Shown: positions 9,982 to 20,549, counted from the stretch's first letter. The stretch: 64,000 nt of DNA from Roseivirga echinicomitans (GCF_001592935.1 NZ_LRDB01000001.1:682001-746000); one strand, 5' to 3'. The notes: a model not told the origin generated them from the sequence alone. Made by a program: numbers and translations.

Positions 9982-12423
9982 ATGTGGTCTAAACTTCCTC
10001 ATATCGTTCTGAAATACAGGCTCGGCCTGATGATTCTCTTGCTCCTTTTTACGGTGTTCATGGGCTATATGGCGCGTGATGTAAAAATGGCATTTAACTT
10101 CAATACTGCCGTTCCCGAAACAGACGAGAATTATAAGTATTTCCAAGATTTTAAAAAGAACTTCGGTGAGGATGGAAATATCTTGGTGCTTGGGGTGAAG
10201 GACAGCAGTCTTTATGAGCTCGACAACTTCCTCAAGTATGAGGCGCTAAACAAAAAATTACAAAACGTAGAAGGAATCACCAACGTGATTTCGTTGGCTA
10301 CGCTTCAGAATATTACCAAAAATCAAGACAATCGGAGTTTTGAACTTTCCCCTTTAATCAAGCAAAGCCCTACCTCACAGGTGGAGTTAGACTCCTTGAT
10401 GGCCGTGGCCTTAAACCTAAAGTTTTACAGCGGTCAGTTGATGAATGTTAAGAATGGCGCTACGTTGATTCTGATCACGATGGACAGGGAGGTGCTCAAT
10501 TCTAAACTTCGGAACGATGTTGTGGCCGAGATCCAAGGGATTGGAAAGCAGTTTACTTTGGACTCTGGAATCGAGCTTCATTATTCGGGAATGCCGTTTG
10601 TGCGGACCATCATGCAAGAAATGACGGCCAGAGAGCTCAAGTTGTTCATTGTGCTATCCATTGCTATAACGGCCCTTATTCTCTTCCTATTCTTCAGGTC
10701 ATGGACAGCGGTGGTTTTTCCACTCATTGTCATTGGAGTAGTGGTGACATGGGTAATGGGAACCCTCGGAATTCTTCAGTATAACATCAATGTACTTACG
10801 GGTTTAATACCATCAATTATTATTGTTATTGGTATTCCCAATTCGATTTACCTACTGAATAAATACCATCAGGACTTTGCCAAGCATGGCAATAAAATGA
10901 AGGCGCTTAGCCTGATGATCAGAAAAATTGGCTTGGTAACTTTCATTACCAACTTCACCACCGCCATTGGTTTCTTGGTTTTGGTGACAACAGACATCAC
11001 CCTCTTGAAGGAGTTCGGTTTAGTGGCTGGAATCAACATCTTGGCCACTTTTGTGGTGAGTATGGTGCTTATCCCTGGCATCTTCTCCTACCTACCAGCC
11101 CCTAAGCCAGCACAGCTGAAGCACCTTGATTTTAAAATGACTGGGCGTATGCTCACTTTGCTCGACTTGCTAGTGCACAGACACCGTTACCGTGTTTTCA
11201 TAATCACTTTTGTGGTAGTTGGAGTGTCGCTTTATGGAGTTTCGAAACTTTATTCGGTGGCTTACATGGTGGATGATATTCCAGAAGAATCTAAGCTTAA
11301 GCAAGACCTTTACTTTTTTGAAGAGAACTTCAATGGAGTAATGCCGCTTGAAATTATTATTGATTTCGGAAAGCCGAGATCATCGCTCAATGCTAGGAAC
11401 CTACGTAAGGTAGAGCGTTTGGAAATAGGCCTAGATTCTATCGACTTCGTTTCACAACCTATTTCCATTGTGAGTTTCGCAAAGGCCATTCGACAAGCGT
11501 ATTATAATGGTGATGCCAACCGATACAGTCTTCCGAGCCCAAGTGATAGGAATGCAATCCTGAATTATTTGAGCAATCAGAAGGATAATGATGGGCTGCT
11601 GAACAGCTTTGTAGATACCACAGGTCAGGTGTTAAGAGTTTCTCTAAAAATATGGGACTTGGGCTCTGTTAAGATGGATTCGCTGATTACCCAAGTAGTG
11701 GAGCCAAGAATTGAGGAAGTGTTTGGGGATGATGATGAGGTCCATACCAGCGTAACGGGATCGACCTTATTGTTTGTAAAAGGCAATAAATTCTTGATCG
11801 AAAACCTTCAAATGTCACTGCTACTGGCTTTCGCAATTATTGCAATTATCATGGCAATCCTCTTTGCTAACTTGCGAATGATTATCATTTCTATGGTGCC
11901 CAACTTAATTCCATTGGTGCTTACCGCAGGAATCATGGGCTTTTTTGGAATTCCATTAAAGCCGAGTACTGCCCTAATTTTCAGTATTGCCTTTGGTATT
12001 TCAGTAGATGATTCTATTCACTTCTTGGCCAAGTACCGTCAAGAGTTGTTTGCGAATAAGTTCTTTGTGCCTATCGCCATCAGTAACAGTATAAAAGAAA
12101 CGGGGTCTAGTATGCTCTATACTTCCATCGTGTTGTTCTTCGGTTTTGTAATTTTCGTGTTCTCCGATTTTGGAGGAACTGTAGCTTTAGGTTTACTAAC
12201 CTCGCTTACTTTGCTTTTTGCAATGCTGACCAACCTCACTGTATTGCCAGCACTATTGATGGTTTTTGATAGCGGTAAACGAAATTTGAACTCTCACCCT
12301 CTCATTGAGCATTATGAGTTCTATATTGAAGACGAAGACGAAGAAATTGATACTCAAAGTTTATTGATTAAGAGTAACGACCCGTTTGTTGGTTCAACGG
12401 ACAAAGAGAATAAAGATTCCTAA
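9982..12423 (+). CDS. RND superfamily exporter (MMPL/patched-like)
   Basis: Large inner-membrane protein of 813 residues in two similar halves, each with one membrane helix, an extracytoplasmic domain and a bundle of about five helices (first bundle about 10640-11090, second about 11810-12270). The second bundle carries GISVDDSIHFLAKYR, a conserved charged segment of hydrophobe/phospholipid/sterol-type RND exporters. The frame can start at TTG 9973, but ATG 9982 (MWSKLPH) is the better start. The acidic C-terminal tail is cytoplasmic. Hydrophobic or lipid substrates are usual for the family; the cargo here is unknown. It precedes ileS by 38 bases, probably by chance. Confidence 0.85.
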   Translation: MWSKLPHIVLKYRLGLMILLLLFTVFMGYMARDVKMAFNFNTAVPETDENYKYFQDFKKNFGEDGNILVLGVKDSSLYELDNFLKYEALNKKLQNVEGITNVISLATLQNITKNQDNRSFELSPLIKQSPTSQVELDSLMAVALNLKFYSGQLMNVKNGATLILITMDREVLNSKLRNDVVAEIQGIGKQFTLDSGIELHYSGMPFVRTIMQEMTARELKLFIVLSIAITALILFLFFRSWTAVVFPLIVIGVVVTWVMGTLGILQYNINVLTGLIPSIIIVIGIPNSIYLLNKYHQDFAKHGNKMKALSLMIRKIGLVTFITNFTTAIGFLVLVTTDITLLKEFGLVAGINILATFVVSMVLIPGIFSYLPAPKPAQLKHLDFKMTGRMLTLLDLLVHRHRYRVFIITFVVVGVSLYGVSKLYSVAYMVDDIPEESKLKQDLYFFEENFNGVMPLEIIIDFGKPRSSLNARNLRKVERLEIGLDSIDFVSQPISIVSFAKAIRQAYYNGDANRYSLPSPSDRNAILNYLSNQKDNDGLLNSFVDTTGQVLRVSLKIWDLGSVKMDSLITQVVEPRIEEVFGDDDEVHTSVTGSTLLFVKGNKFLIENLQMSLLLAFAIIAIIMAILFANLRMIIISMVPNLIPLVLTAGIMGFFGIPLKPSTALIFSIAFGISVDDSIHFLAKYRQELFANKFFVPIAISNSIKETGSSMLYTSIVLFFGFVIFVFSDFGGTVALGLLTSLTLLFAMLTNLTVLPALLMVFDSGKRNLNSHPLIEHYEFYIEDEDEEIDTQSLLIKSNDPFVGSTDKENKDS

Positions 12424-12451
12424 AAGCCATTTTCGGCTTAGCCCATAAAAC

Positions 12452-12457
12452 AAGGAG
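12452..12457 (+). promoter_or_regulatory. Shine-Dalgarno fixing the GTG start of ileS
   Basis: AAGGAG lies 4 bases before the GTG at 12462. Clear Shine-Dalgarno sequences are uncommon in Bacteroidota, so it is useful support for a non-ATG start. Confidence 0.6.
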
Positions 12458-12461
12458 TAAA

Positions 12462-15400
12462 GTGAAAAAGTACAACGAATACAAAAACCCGAATTATGCC
12501 GAAATAGGAGAGCAAATGCTCCAGTTCTGGAAAGAGAACGGCATATTCGAAAAGTCAGTAGACACCAGAGAAGGGCAACCTTCTTTTACCTTTTATGAGG
12601 GGCCTCCATCTGCGAATGGAACGCCTGGTATTCACCACGTAATGGCGCGAACGGTGAAGGATATTTTCTGCCGTTACAAAACGCAAAAAGGCTTTCAGGT
12701 AAAAAGAAAAGGCGGTTGGGATACCCACGGTCTTCCTGTTGAACTTCAGGTAGAAAAGGAATTAGGCATTACCAAAGAAGACATCGGCAAAAAGATTTCG
12801 GTTGAAGAATACAACCAGAAATGTCGTGAGGCGGTAATGAAATTCAAAGATGAGTGGGATGATCTTACCGAGAAAATGGGCTATTGGGTAGATTTAGAAA
12901 ACCCATACATCACTTTCGAAACCAATTATATTGAAACGCTTTGGTCGCTTTTAAAACGACTTTACGATAAAGACCTTATTTATAAAGGCTACACCATTCA
13001 GCCTTATTCTCCTGCAGCAGGTACTGGTCTTAGTTCGCACGAACTGAACCAACCAGGCACTTATCAAGATGTGAAAGACACATCGATGACGGCCATGTTT
13101 AAGGTAGAAGGTACTGAAAACGACTTCTTCTTGGCCTGGACAACAACGCCTTGGACATTGCCTGCCAACAACGGTTTGGCCGTTGGCGCTGGTATTGAAT
13201 ACGTAAAGGTGAAGACCTTCAACCAATATACTTTTGAGCCAATCAATGTGATTTTGGCGAAAGATAGAGTGTCGTCATTCTTCAGTGAAAAGGCGAAAGA
13301 AATTAAGCTCGAAGACTATAAAGCGGGCGATAAGGTTATTCCTTATGAAGTGGTTGAAAGCTTCAAAGGCCGTGACATCGCTGGCAAGAGCTACGAGCAA
13401 TTGATGCCTTACATTCCGTTGGAAAAACCAGCTTTCACTATAGTGATCGCTGATTTTGTGACTACGGAAGATGGTACAGGTATCGTGCATATTTCAAAAA
13501 CATTTGGCGCAGACGATTACCGTGTTTCGGTAATGAATGACATGCCGGGCGTTTTTGTAAAAGACGAAGAAGGCAAAGATGTCCCTATTGTGGACAAGCA
13601 AGGAAAGTACGTGAAAGAGATCACGGATTTTGCTGGCATGTACGTGAAGAACGAATACTATTCCGATGCCGACCGTCCTGAAAAGTCCCTCGATGTTTTG
13701 ATTTCGATCAGGCTCAAAGAAGAAAACAGGGCCTTTAAAGTAGAAAAATACGAACACTCTTATCCGCATTGTTGGAGAACCGATAAGCCGATTTTATACT
13801 ATCCATTGGATTCTTGGTTCATCAAAACCACGGCTTATAAAGATCAACTCGTAGCACTGAACAAGACTATTAACTGGAAACCCGCTTCAACGGGTGAAGG
13901 GCGCTTTGGTAACTGGTTAGAAAACCTAGTGGATTGGAACTTGAGTCGTTCGCGCTATTGGGGAACTCCATTGCCAATTTGGGTGTCAGAAGATAAAAAA
14001 GAACAGATCTGTATCGGCTCATTGGCCGAATTGAAAGCGGAAGTAGAGAAATCAATTGCTGCTGGTTTTATGACCGAAAGCATTGGCGAAGGCTTCGATT
14101 TACACCGCCCTTATGTGGATGATGTGTACTTGGTGAGTGAAACAGGTCAGAAAATGATCAGAGAAGCTGACCTTATTGATGTTTGGTTCGATTCGGGTGC
14201 CATGCCTTATGCGCAGTGGCATTATCCGTTTGAGAACAAAGAAATTTTCGAATCGAATTTCCCAGCAGACTTTATTGCAGAAGGCGTAGACCAAACCCGT
14301 GGTTGGTTCTTTACGCTTCATGCTTTAGCAGTAATGCTCGAAGGCAAAGTGGCTTTCAAAAATGTAATTGCCAACGGTTTGGTGCTTGACAAGAACGGCA
14401 ATAAAATGTCGAAGCGATTGGGCAATGCCGTGAACCCGTTTGAAACCATCAATAATTTTGGCCCAGATGCCACACGTTGGTACATGATTTCAAATGCCAA
14501 CCCTTGGGACAACCTCAAATTCAATATTGAAGGCGTAGGCGAAGTGCAGAGAAGGTTCTTCGGAACGCTTCAAAACACCTATGCTTTCTTTGCGCTTTAT
14601 GCCAATTTAGATGGTTTCACTTTCGAGGATGCTGAAATTCCTTTGAACGAAAGACCAGAAAGTGACCGTTGGATCTTATCTCGATTGAACAGTTTAATCA
14701 AAGAAGTAGACCAATCTTATAACGATTACGAACCAACCCGCGCTTCACGTGCGATCATGGATTTTGTGACCGATGAAGTAAGTAACTGGTACGTGCGCTT
14801 GAACAGAAAACGTTTCTGGAAAGGCGATTACGATCAAGGTAAAAAAGCGGCTTACCAAACTTTGTACACTTGCTTGATGAGTGTGGCGAAATTGGCGGCT
14901 CCGGTTGCTCCATTCTACATGGATCGTTTATATCAGGATTTGAATGCGGTGTCTGGAAAGGAAACTTTCGAATCGGTACACCTTTCTGATTTCCCTGTGG
15001 CTGATGAAGCTTGCATTAATGCGGACTTAGAGGCTCAAATGATTTTGGCGCAAACCATTTCTTCGTTGACGCATTCTATTCGTAAGAAGGAAAAAATCAA
15101 AGTGCGTCAGCCTTTAACCAAAGTGATGGTGCCGGTGTTAGACGAAAAAACCAAGCAATACATTGAGGCGGTTCAAGACTTGATCATGACCGAAGTCAAT
15201 GTAAAGGCGGTAGAATATATTGATGATGCTTCGGGCATTTTAGTAAAGAAAGTAAAACCGAACTTCCGCACCTTGGGTAAAAAATTCGGTCCTCAAATGA
15301 AAATGGTGGCTGCTGCCATTGGCCAATGGACAAAGACCGAAATTGCCGAAATTGAAAAGAACGGATCGATAAATATTTTGCTGGAAGGCGAACCTGCTTC

Positions 15401-15767
15401 ACTTTTGTTGGAAGATGTAGAAATCTCTAGCGAAGATATTCCGGGCTGGTCAGTGGCTTCTGAAGGCAAGGTAACTGTGGCGCTAGACATCTTGATTACA
15501 GATGAACTTCGTGCCGAGGGTATTGCCCGTGATTTCGTGAACCGAATTCAGAATTTGCGCAAAGACATGGGACTTGATGTTCAGGACAAGATCAACATTC
15601 AAGTGGCCAAGAACGAAGCTTTGATCAACGAGGCTTTGGCAGCTAACGCGAACTACGTTTGTGAAGAAACGCAGGCATTGAGCTTGACCACAGTGGACTC
15701 GCTTTCAGAGGCGCAAACTGTTGAAATTGACGAGTGGACGCTTGAAGTGAAAATAGCAGTGGGCTAA
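12462..15767 (+). CDS. ileS: Isoleucine-tRNA ligase
   Basis: Charges tRNA-Ile; class I synthetase of 1101 residues. The HIGH-type motif reads GIHH (residues 56-59) within EGPPSANGTPGIHH, and the KMSKS-type motif reads KMSKR (residues 648-652). Between them lies the CP1 editing insertion (TTTPWTLPANNGLAVG, DFVTTEDGTGIVH). The length and sequence fit the longer, eukaryotic-like IleS clade common in Bacteroidota, which is associated with reduced mupirocin sensitivity; that is inference. The start is GTG, backed by AAGGAG. Its stop overlaps the lspA start by one base (TAATG), coupling the two genes. Confidence 0.97.
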   Translation: MKKYNEYKNPNYAEIGEQMLQFWKENGIFEKSVDTREGQPSFTFYEGPPSANGTPGIHHVMARTVKDIFCRYKTQKGFQVKRKGGWDTHGLPVELQVEKELGITKEDIGKKISVEEYNQKCREAVMKFKDEWDDLTEKMGYWVDLENPYITFETNYIETLWSLLKRLYDKDLIYKGYTIQPYSPAAGTGLSSHELNQPGTYQDVKDTSMTAMFKVEGTENDFFLAWTTTPWTLPANNGLAVGAGIEYVKVKTFNQYTFEPINVILAKDRVSSFFSEKAKEIKLEDYKAGDKVIPYEVVESFKGRDIAGKSYEQLMPYIPLEKPAFTIVIADFVTTEDGTGIVHISKTFGADDYRVSVMNDMPGVFVKDEEGKDVPIVDKQGKYVKEITDFAGMYVKNEYYSDADRPEKSLDVLISIRLKEENRAFKVEKYEHSYPHCWRTDKPILYYPLDSWFIKTTAYKDQLVALNKTINWKPASTGEGRFGNWLENLVDWNLSRSRYWGTPLPIWVSEDKKEQICIGSLAELKAEVEKSIAAGFMTESIGEGFDLHRPYVDDVYLVSETGQKMIREADLIDVWFDSGAMPYAQWHYPFENKEIFESNFPADFIAEGVDQTRGWFFTLHALAVMLEGKVAFKNVIANGLVLDKNGNKMSKRLGNAVNPFETINNFGPDATRWYMISNANPWDNLKFNIEGVGEVQRRFFGTLQNTYAFFALYANLDGFTFEDAEIPLNERPESDRWILSRLNSLIKEVDQSYNDYEPTRASRAIMDFVTDEVSNWYVRLNRKRFWKGDYDQGKKAAYQTLYTCLMSVAKLAAPVAPFYMDRLYQDLNAVSGKETFESVHLSDFPVADEACINADLEAQMILAQTISSLTHSIRKKEKIKVRQPLTKVMVPVLDEKTKQYIEAVQDLIMTEVNVKAVEYIDDASGILVKKVKPNFRTLGKKFGPQMKMVAAAIGQWTKTEIAEIEKNGSINILLEGEPASLLLEDVEISSEDIPGWSVASEGKVTVALDILITDELRAEGIARDFVNRIQNLRKDMGLDVQDKINIQVAKNEALINEALAANANYVCEETQALSLTTVDSLSEAQTVEIDEWTLEVKIAVG

Positions 15768-16387
15768 TGACTGCACAGTTCAGGCACTATAAATACTTTC
15801 TCCTCACTTTGGCGGTAATCGCCATAGACCAGACGGTGAAACTTCTGGTACATTTTAAAATGGTCTTCGGCCAAAGTGGGGAAATTAAAGTCTTTGGTGA
15901 CTGGTTCAAACTGCACTATATATTAAACGAAGGCATGGCTTTTGGCCTTCGCTTTGGCTCTGAATGGGGAAAGTTAGGGCTTACCGCTTTCCGAATGGTC
16001 GCGATGACTTTCATTGCCATTTACCTTTACAAACTGGCCAAGAAGAATCTAAAACCTGGTTTACTCTGGACGATCGCACTCATTTTAGGGGGCGCTATGG
16101 GCAATGTAATCGACAGTATTTTTTACGGAGTTTACTTAAATAACGCACCTTACGATGCCGTTACACCTTGGTTTCATGGCAAAGTGGTAGATATGTTTTA
16201 CCTCGATGTTTGGGAGGGATATATTGCAGATTGGGTTCCTCTTTGGGGTGGCAAATACATAGCGCTTTGGCCAATTTTCAACGTGGCCGATGTTTGCATT
16301 TTCTTGGGTATCGCCCTACTCCTTATTTTTCAAAAACGGTTTTTTAATCGTCCTGCAACCATCCAAAAGGAGATCACTATTGAATAG
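15767..16387 (+). CDS. lspA: Lipoprotein signal peptidase (signal peptidase II)
   Basis: Inner-membrane aspartic peptidase that cleaves the signal peptide of diacylglyceryl-modified prolipoproteins before the lipobox cysteine. The catalytic pair is visible as Asp116 in GNVIDSIFYG and Asp175 in FNVADVCIFLG. There are four hydrophobic segments. At 206 residues it is longer than the E. coli enzyme because of an extracytoplasmic insertion between the two Asp motifs (about 121-165), usual in Bacteroidota. It overlaps ileS by one base. Clients in this window include GldK, PorW and the propeller lipoproteins. Confidence 0.96.
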   Translation: MTAQFRHYKYFLLTLAVIAIDQTVKLLVHFKMVFGQSGEIKVFGDWFKLHYILNEGMAFGLRFGSEWGKLGLTAFRMVAMTFIAIYLYKLAKKNLKPGLLWTIALILGGAMGNVIDSIFYGVYLNNAPYDAVTPWFHGKVVDMFYLDVWEGYIADWVPLWGGKYIALWPIFNVADVCIFLGIALLLIFQKRFFNRPATIQKEITIE

Positions 16388-16447
16388 ACAGTTATTGTCC
16401 TTATTATAGTCACGCCTCACTTAATCACTTAACTTTTTTTAATAGTA

Positions 16448-16469
16448 AATAAATGTAGAATCATTTATT
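16448..16469. repeat. AT-rich inverted repeat in the lspA-M16 gap
   Basis: AATAAATG (16448-16455) and CATTTATT (16462-16469) are perfect reverse complements around TAGAAT. The 135-base gap is very AT-rich and also holds near-matches to the -7 element (TACATTTA 16487-16494; TAGTTTTA 16505-16512). The repeat may be a weak terminator for lspA or an operator; no clear choice. Confidence 0.4.
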
Positions 16470-16522
16470 ATATTAATTATAATTTATACATTTAACTAAT
16501 CGAATAGTTTTAATAATCAAAT

Positions 16523-19375
16523 ATGACAAACCGACTTCTAAAACTCAGTATTTGGGCAGTGCTATTGCTCGTCCTTCCATTATCGTCATTTGCTTTTCAA
16601 GAGCTTGAAAAGGATCCGTCTGTTAAGATAGGAAAGCTGGAAAATGGCTTCACTTATTATTTAAGACAGAATGCCAAACCTGAAAATCGTGTTGAATTTA
16701 GATTGGCCGTAAATGCGGGGTCAATTTTAGAAGATGACGACCAGCAAGGGTTGGCTCATTTTACGGAACATATGCTGTTCAACGGCACAAAAAACTTCGA
16801 GAAAAATGAATTGATCAGTTTTCTTCAGAAAATGGGTCTTGAGTTCGGTGGCGACTTGAACGCCTATACTAGTTTTGACGAAACGGTATACTTTCTACCC
16901 ATTCCAACAGAAGACAAAGAGAATATAGATAAAGCCTTGACGGTATTGAGTGACTGGGCGCACAATGCTACTTTCGACAACACTGAAATAGATAAAGAAA
17001 GAGGTGTTGTCATGGAAGAGTGGAGGCTTGGCCGAGGTGCAGCGCAAAGAATGAGAGAAGAAACTTGGCCAGTGGTGCTTCAAGGGTCTAGGTATGCCGA
17101 GCGACTGCCGATTGGCAAGGAGACCGTATTAGAGAACTTTAAATATGAGGCGGCCAAGAGGTTTTATGCAGATTGGTACCGACCAGATTTAATGGCAATT
17201 ATTGCTGTTGGTGATTTTGATCCTGCCGAAATGGAAGTGAAAATCAAAGAATATTTTGGTGCTATTAAGAACCCTAAAAAGCCAAAGGAGAGAAAATATT
17301 ATGATTTACCTCCGTTTAAAGGAACCCGTATTGCCGTGGCAACAGATGACGAAGCCACTGGAAGTTCAATTGCCGTGGGCTTTATTACACCAGGAACTCA
17401 TAAGCCAGAAAATACGCTAGATGATTTCAGGAAAAGTATTTTGAGTGGTTTATATGGTCAAATGATCAATCAAAGATTAAGAGAAAAAATTCAATCAGAA
17501 AACCCACCTTACTTATTCAGCTTTAGTGGATATGGAGCTTCATTAGGCAAGTACAAAAAGGAGTACAGCATTGTTATCAATGTAAAGGATGACATGTTCA
17601 AAGAAGGGCTTAAAGCTGCCATGGTGGAAAATGAGAGGGTGAGAAGATATGGTTTTACTGGTGGAGAGCTTGAAAGAGTAAAAGCGCTATACCTTAATGC
17701 ATATGATAGAATGGCCAAGGAGGCAGATAAAGCCCAATCGGGTAGCCTTGTTAATACTTATGTTCAGCATTTCTTGAATGGAGGAACCTTGTTGAGCGAA
17801 AAGCAAATGTTGGATCTCATGAATCAGGTGCTCCCAACCATTAAAGTAGAAGAAATCAACGAGTTAGTGAAAGGCTGGATTACAGAGGACAACCAAACCA
17901 TTGTCATCACGGCCAAAACAGATCAAGAAGCCAATATCCCGTCTGAAAACGAATTGAAAGCAATTATGACAGACGTGCGTACTGATCAATCGATTGAACC
18001 ATATGCGGAAGAAAAACTAGCATCGGCTTTAATGACCTCTGCACCTAAAGCTGGAAAGATTACGAGCGAAACTACCAATGAAGCTACGGGTATTACCACA
18101 CTTATTTTATCAAATGGAGCTACAGTGTATTTGAAACCTACAGATTTCAAGAACGATGAAGTACGGATGAGTGCGTATAGCGAAGGTGGTGCTTCTCTTT
18201 ATTCTGCTGATGAATTTATGAATGTTACCAATGCCAGTCAGATTGTGGGTGAATTGGGGCTTGGAGAATTTAGCCAAGTTGATTTAGGCAAATTTATGAC
18301 AGGGAAAACCGCATCCGTAGGCGCAAGCATTGGTCAATACGAAGAGAGTATGTCTGGCTTTTCGAGCTTAAAAGATCTAGAGACATTTTTCCAAATGGTG
18401 CATTTAAAGTTTACCTCCGTTCGGAACGATGAACAAGCGTTTAAAAGCTGGGTCACCAGGATGAAGACACTTTATGCCAATTTTGGTTCTAGCCCAGACA
18501 TAAAGTATCAAATAGAATCAATGAAGGTTATGTATGGAGATAACCCTTGGGCAAGAGGACTACCTTCTGCGGAGGAAATGGATCAAATTTCGCTGAAAAG
18601 AGTGACAGAGATTTATCAAGAGCGCTTTGCCGATGCCAGTGATTTCAATTTTGTATTCGTAGGGAATATAGATATGAAGGCCTTTAAGCCTTTGTTAGAG
18701 CAATACATAGCTAGCTTGCCAGCATCGAATAAAAAGGAATCTAGTAAAGATTTAAACCTACAGCCTTTACCAGGAGTAATCACCCAAAACGTGTATGCTG
18801 GAGTAGACGACAAAAGTGTGGTTACCATTACTTTGAGTGGAGACTATGAGTATACTTTAGAAAACAATGGGCTCATGAGTACTGCCGCCAGTGTTTTGAC
18901 CAATAAAATGATTGAAACACTAAGGGAAGAATTGGGTGGAGTTTATGGTGTTAATGCTCAGGCTTCACTGAGTAATACTCCAACAGAACGCTTCACTTTT
19001 ACGATTTCATTTCCTTGTAAACCTGATAATGCCGAGGCCTTAGCAGAAGCGGCCATGAAGGAATTGGAGAAACTCAAAAATGGTGAATTTACAGATGAAG
19101 ACATGCAGAAAGTGATTACTGCACGTATGCAGAATTATGATGAGCAAATTAAAACAAACGCCTATTGGCAGGGTATGATAAAAAGCTATTCAAAATCTGG
19201 AGATGGTTTTGAAGAAATCTTAAATTCAAATGAACGGGCTAAGGCTATTACAAAAGAACAGGTGGTTGGGGCTGTAAATCAGTATTTAACAGGCGAGAAT
19301 ATTATTCGAATCATTAAGCTTCCTGATGGGTATAAAGGTGATGCAAACCTGAAACAGGAGATCAAGAAAAATTAA
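16523..19375 (+). CDS. M16 family zinc metallopeptidase (pitrilysin-like), secreted
   Basis: A 950-residue protein with an N-terminal signal peptide ending near SSFAFQ. The inverted zinc motif HFTEH (residues 79-83) supplies two His ligands and the catalytic Glu; the third ligand lies in the ERGVVMEEWR segment about 80 residues on. Two tandem M16 halves are present; the C-terminal half keeps the fold and ends with the ELGGVYGVNAQAS segment, where M16 peptidases bind substrate. Probably a periplasmic or surface oligopeptidase; no lipobox seen. It stands alone, followed by a hairpin terminator. Confidence 0.92.
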   Translation: MTNRLLKLSIWAVLLLVLPLSSFAFQELEKDPSVKIGKLENGFTYYLRQNAKPENRVEFRLAVNAGSILEDDDQQGLAHFTEHMLFNGTKNFEKNELISFLQKMGLEFGGDLNAYTSFDETVYFLPIPTEDKENIDKALTVLSDWAHNATFDNTEIDKERGVVMEEWRLGRGAAQRMREETWPVVLQGSRYAERLPIGKETVLENFKYEAAKRFYADWYRPDLMAIIAVGDFDPAEMEVKIKEYFGAIKNPKKPKERKYYDLPPFKGTRIAVATDDEATGSSIAVGFITPGTHKPENTLDDFRKSILSGLYGQMINQRLREKIQSENPPYLFSFSGYGASLGKYKKEYSIVINVKDDMFKEGLKAAMVENERVRRYGFTGGELERVKALYLNAYDRMAKEADKAQSGSLVNTYVQHFLNGGTLLSEKQMLDLMNQVLPTIKVEEINELVKGWITEDNQTIVITAKTDQEANIPSENELKAIMTDVRTDQSIEPYAEEKLASALMTSAPKAGKITSETTNEATGITTLILSNGATVYLKPTDFKNDEVRMSAYSEGGASLYSADEFMNVTNASQIVGELGLGEFSQVDLGKFMTGKTASVGASIGQYEESMSGFSSLKDLETFFQMVHLKFTSVRNDEQAFKSWVTRMKTLYANFGSSPDIKYQIESMKVMYGDNPWARGLPSAEEMDQISLKRVTEIYQERFADASDFNFVFVGNIDMKAFKPLLEQYIASLPASNKKESSKDLNLQPLPGVITQNVYAGVDDKSVVTITLSGDYEYTLENNGLMSTAASVLTNKMIETLREELGGVYGVNAQASLSNTPTERFTFTISFPCKPDNAEALAEAAMKELEKLKNGEFTDEDMQKVITARMQNYDEQIKTNAYWQGMIKSYSKSGDGFEEILNSNERAKAITKEQVVGAVNQYLTGENIIRIIKLPDGYKGDANLKQEIKKN

Positions 19376-19398
19376 AGAATCTGAAGTTGAATAGAAGG

Positions 19399-19421
19399 GG
19401 CCGGCATAATGTCGGCCTTTT
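19399..19421 (+). terminator. Rho-independent terminator of the M16 peptidase gene
   Basis: GGCCGGC (19399-19405), loop ATAAT, GTCGGCC (19411-19417, one G-U pair), then TTTTCGCTTTT. It starts 23 bases after the stop. Confidence 0.8.
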
Positions 19422-19469
19422 CGCTTTTAAAAAAGAAGACTTGCTCCAGAATAATGTTACACTTTGATC

Positions 19470-20483
19470 TTACTGCCCGCTAATACTGAAAGACTCTATA
19501 TTACCATTTACATTTTCAAAAGTGACCAGTTTTTTGCCTCCATCAAATACTTTAAAAGTCAGATAGGTTCCGTCTATGGGAAGTTGAATTTCTTGACTGA
19601 GCTTCCATTCCTTGTCTTGCTTCTCAAAAACGAGAATCGTATTGAATAGCGTTCTGTTGCTGTCCTTTTTTGATTGTTGAGGAATTAACATATAAAGTTT
19701 TCCTTCCAATAACTGAGCATCCTGAACAAATACACGGCCAGTGGCGCGCATCTTAATATTTCCGTTGCCGCTTATTTTTACTCCGCTTTTACGCTCCTGT
19801 GCTAACATGTCACTGAATATTTTGAGTACGCTCAAGTCCTGTGAATGGAGTAGGTTTCCAGCTAGGTCGAATGTTTGGATCAGAGGCTGGTTCTCTCCAT
19901 AAATACTATAAATAACTTTCCCATCGGATAATATATGACTCCCCATCGTAACAGCTTTGGCCATTTCACCCATCCCCGATTCTTCTTTTTCATGGGTTAA
20001 GCTGTATTGGTGAACAGTAACCAAAGGCTCCATTAGATCAGAGTAATAGAGCTTGTCTTCAATCAGAAGGGTTTTATGATGCGTCACAACTTTCTTGAAA
20101 GGCAAACTCTCTTTGACTTCTCCTGTAAACCTGTTGAAGGGTAAGATTTTTTGAGCCAAATCAAAAACTAGAATATTGCTGTCTCCCTCAATGAGCAATT
20201 GCTGAGGCTGACTCAGTTCTTTTGGGCCAGGGCCCTCTTTTCCATAACTATCGACATAATTAAGGTTTTGATCCGTTGCGAACACTTTGAATAAACCAAT
20301 GTCAAGAAAATAAAAGAGCTTATCGTCAATTACGATGTCACTAATCTTTGCGATGAATTGGCCATTACTGAATTCATTAATAGACTTGATTTTCTGCGCG
20401 TCTATTTTTTGATTTTGCCCTTGACTGTTGAAGAAGCTGAAGAATAGGATGAGAGTGGAGGTGAATTTAACAATGTTCTTCAT
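19470..20483 (-). CDS. Putative 6-bladed beta-propeller protein, exported
   Basis: A 337-residue protein with a signal peptide (hydrophobic core LILFFSFFN, likely cleaved near SQGQ) and no lipobox cysteine, so probably periplasmic. Repeated blade-like segments such as NLNYVDSYGKEGPGPKEL, NILVFDLAQKILPFNR and VFEKQDKEWKLSQEI resemble the 6-bladed propeller family common in Bacteroidota. Function unknown. It shares this general architecture, but not obvious sequence identity, with the lipoprotein pairs at 2.9-5.2 kb and 40.2-42.6 kb. Transcribed convergently with the M16 peptidase gene. Confidence 0.7.
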   Translation of the reverse strand: MKNIVKFTSTLILFFSFFNSQGQNQKIDAQKIKSINEFSNGQFIAKISDIVIDDKLFYFLDIGLFKVFATDQNLNYVDSYGKEGPGPKELSQPQQLLIEGDSNILVFDLAQKILPFNRFTGEVKESLPFKKVVTHHKTLLIEDKLYYSDLMEPLVTVHQYSLTHEKEESGMGEMAKAVTMGSHILSDGKVIYSIYGENQPLIQTFDLAGNLLHSQDLSVLKIFSDMLAQERKSGVKISGNGNIKMRATGRVFVQDAQLLEGKLYMLIPQQSKKDSNRTLFNTILVFEKQDKEWKLSQEIQLPIDGTYLTFKVFDGGKKLVTFENVNGNIESFSISGQ

Positions 20484-20549
20484 ACAATTGAAAGTTGAAT
20501 TTATAGAATATTCAACTTCAATATAGAGCTTATTCTTAATAAGAGGCTG

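Noticed and set aside
12424-12439. Small hairpin AAGCC-ATTTTC-GGCTT before ileS
   Set aside because: Only a 5-bp stem without a T tract; too weak for a terminator, and no T-box features are present.
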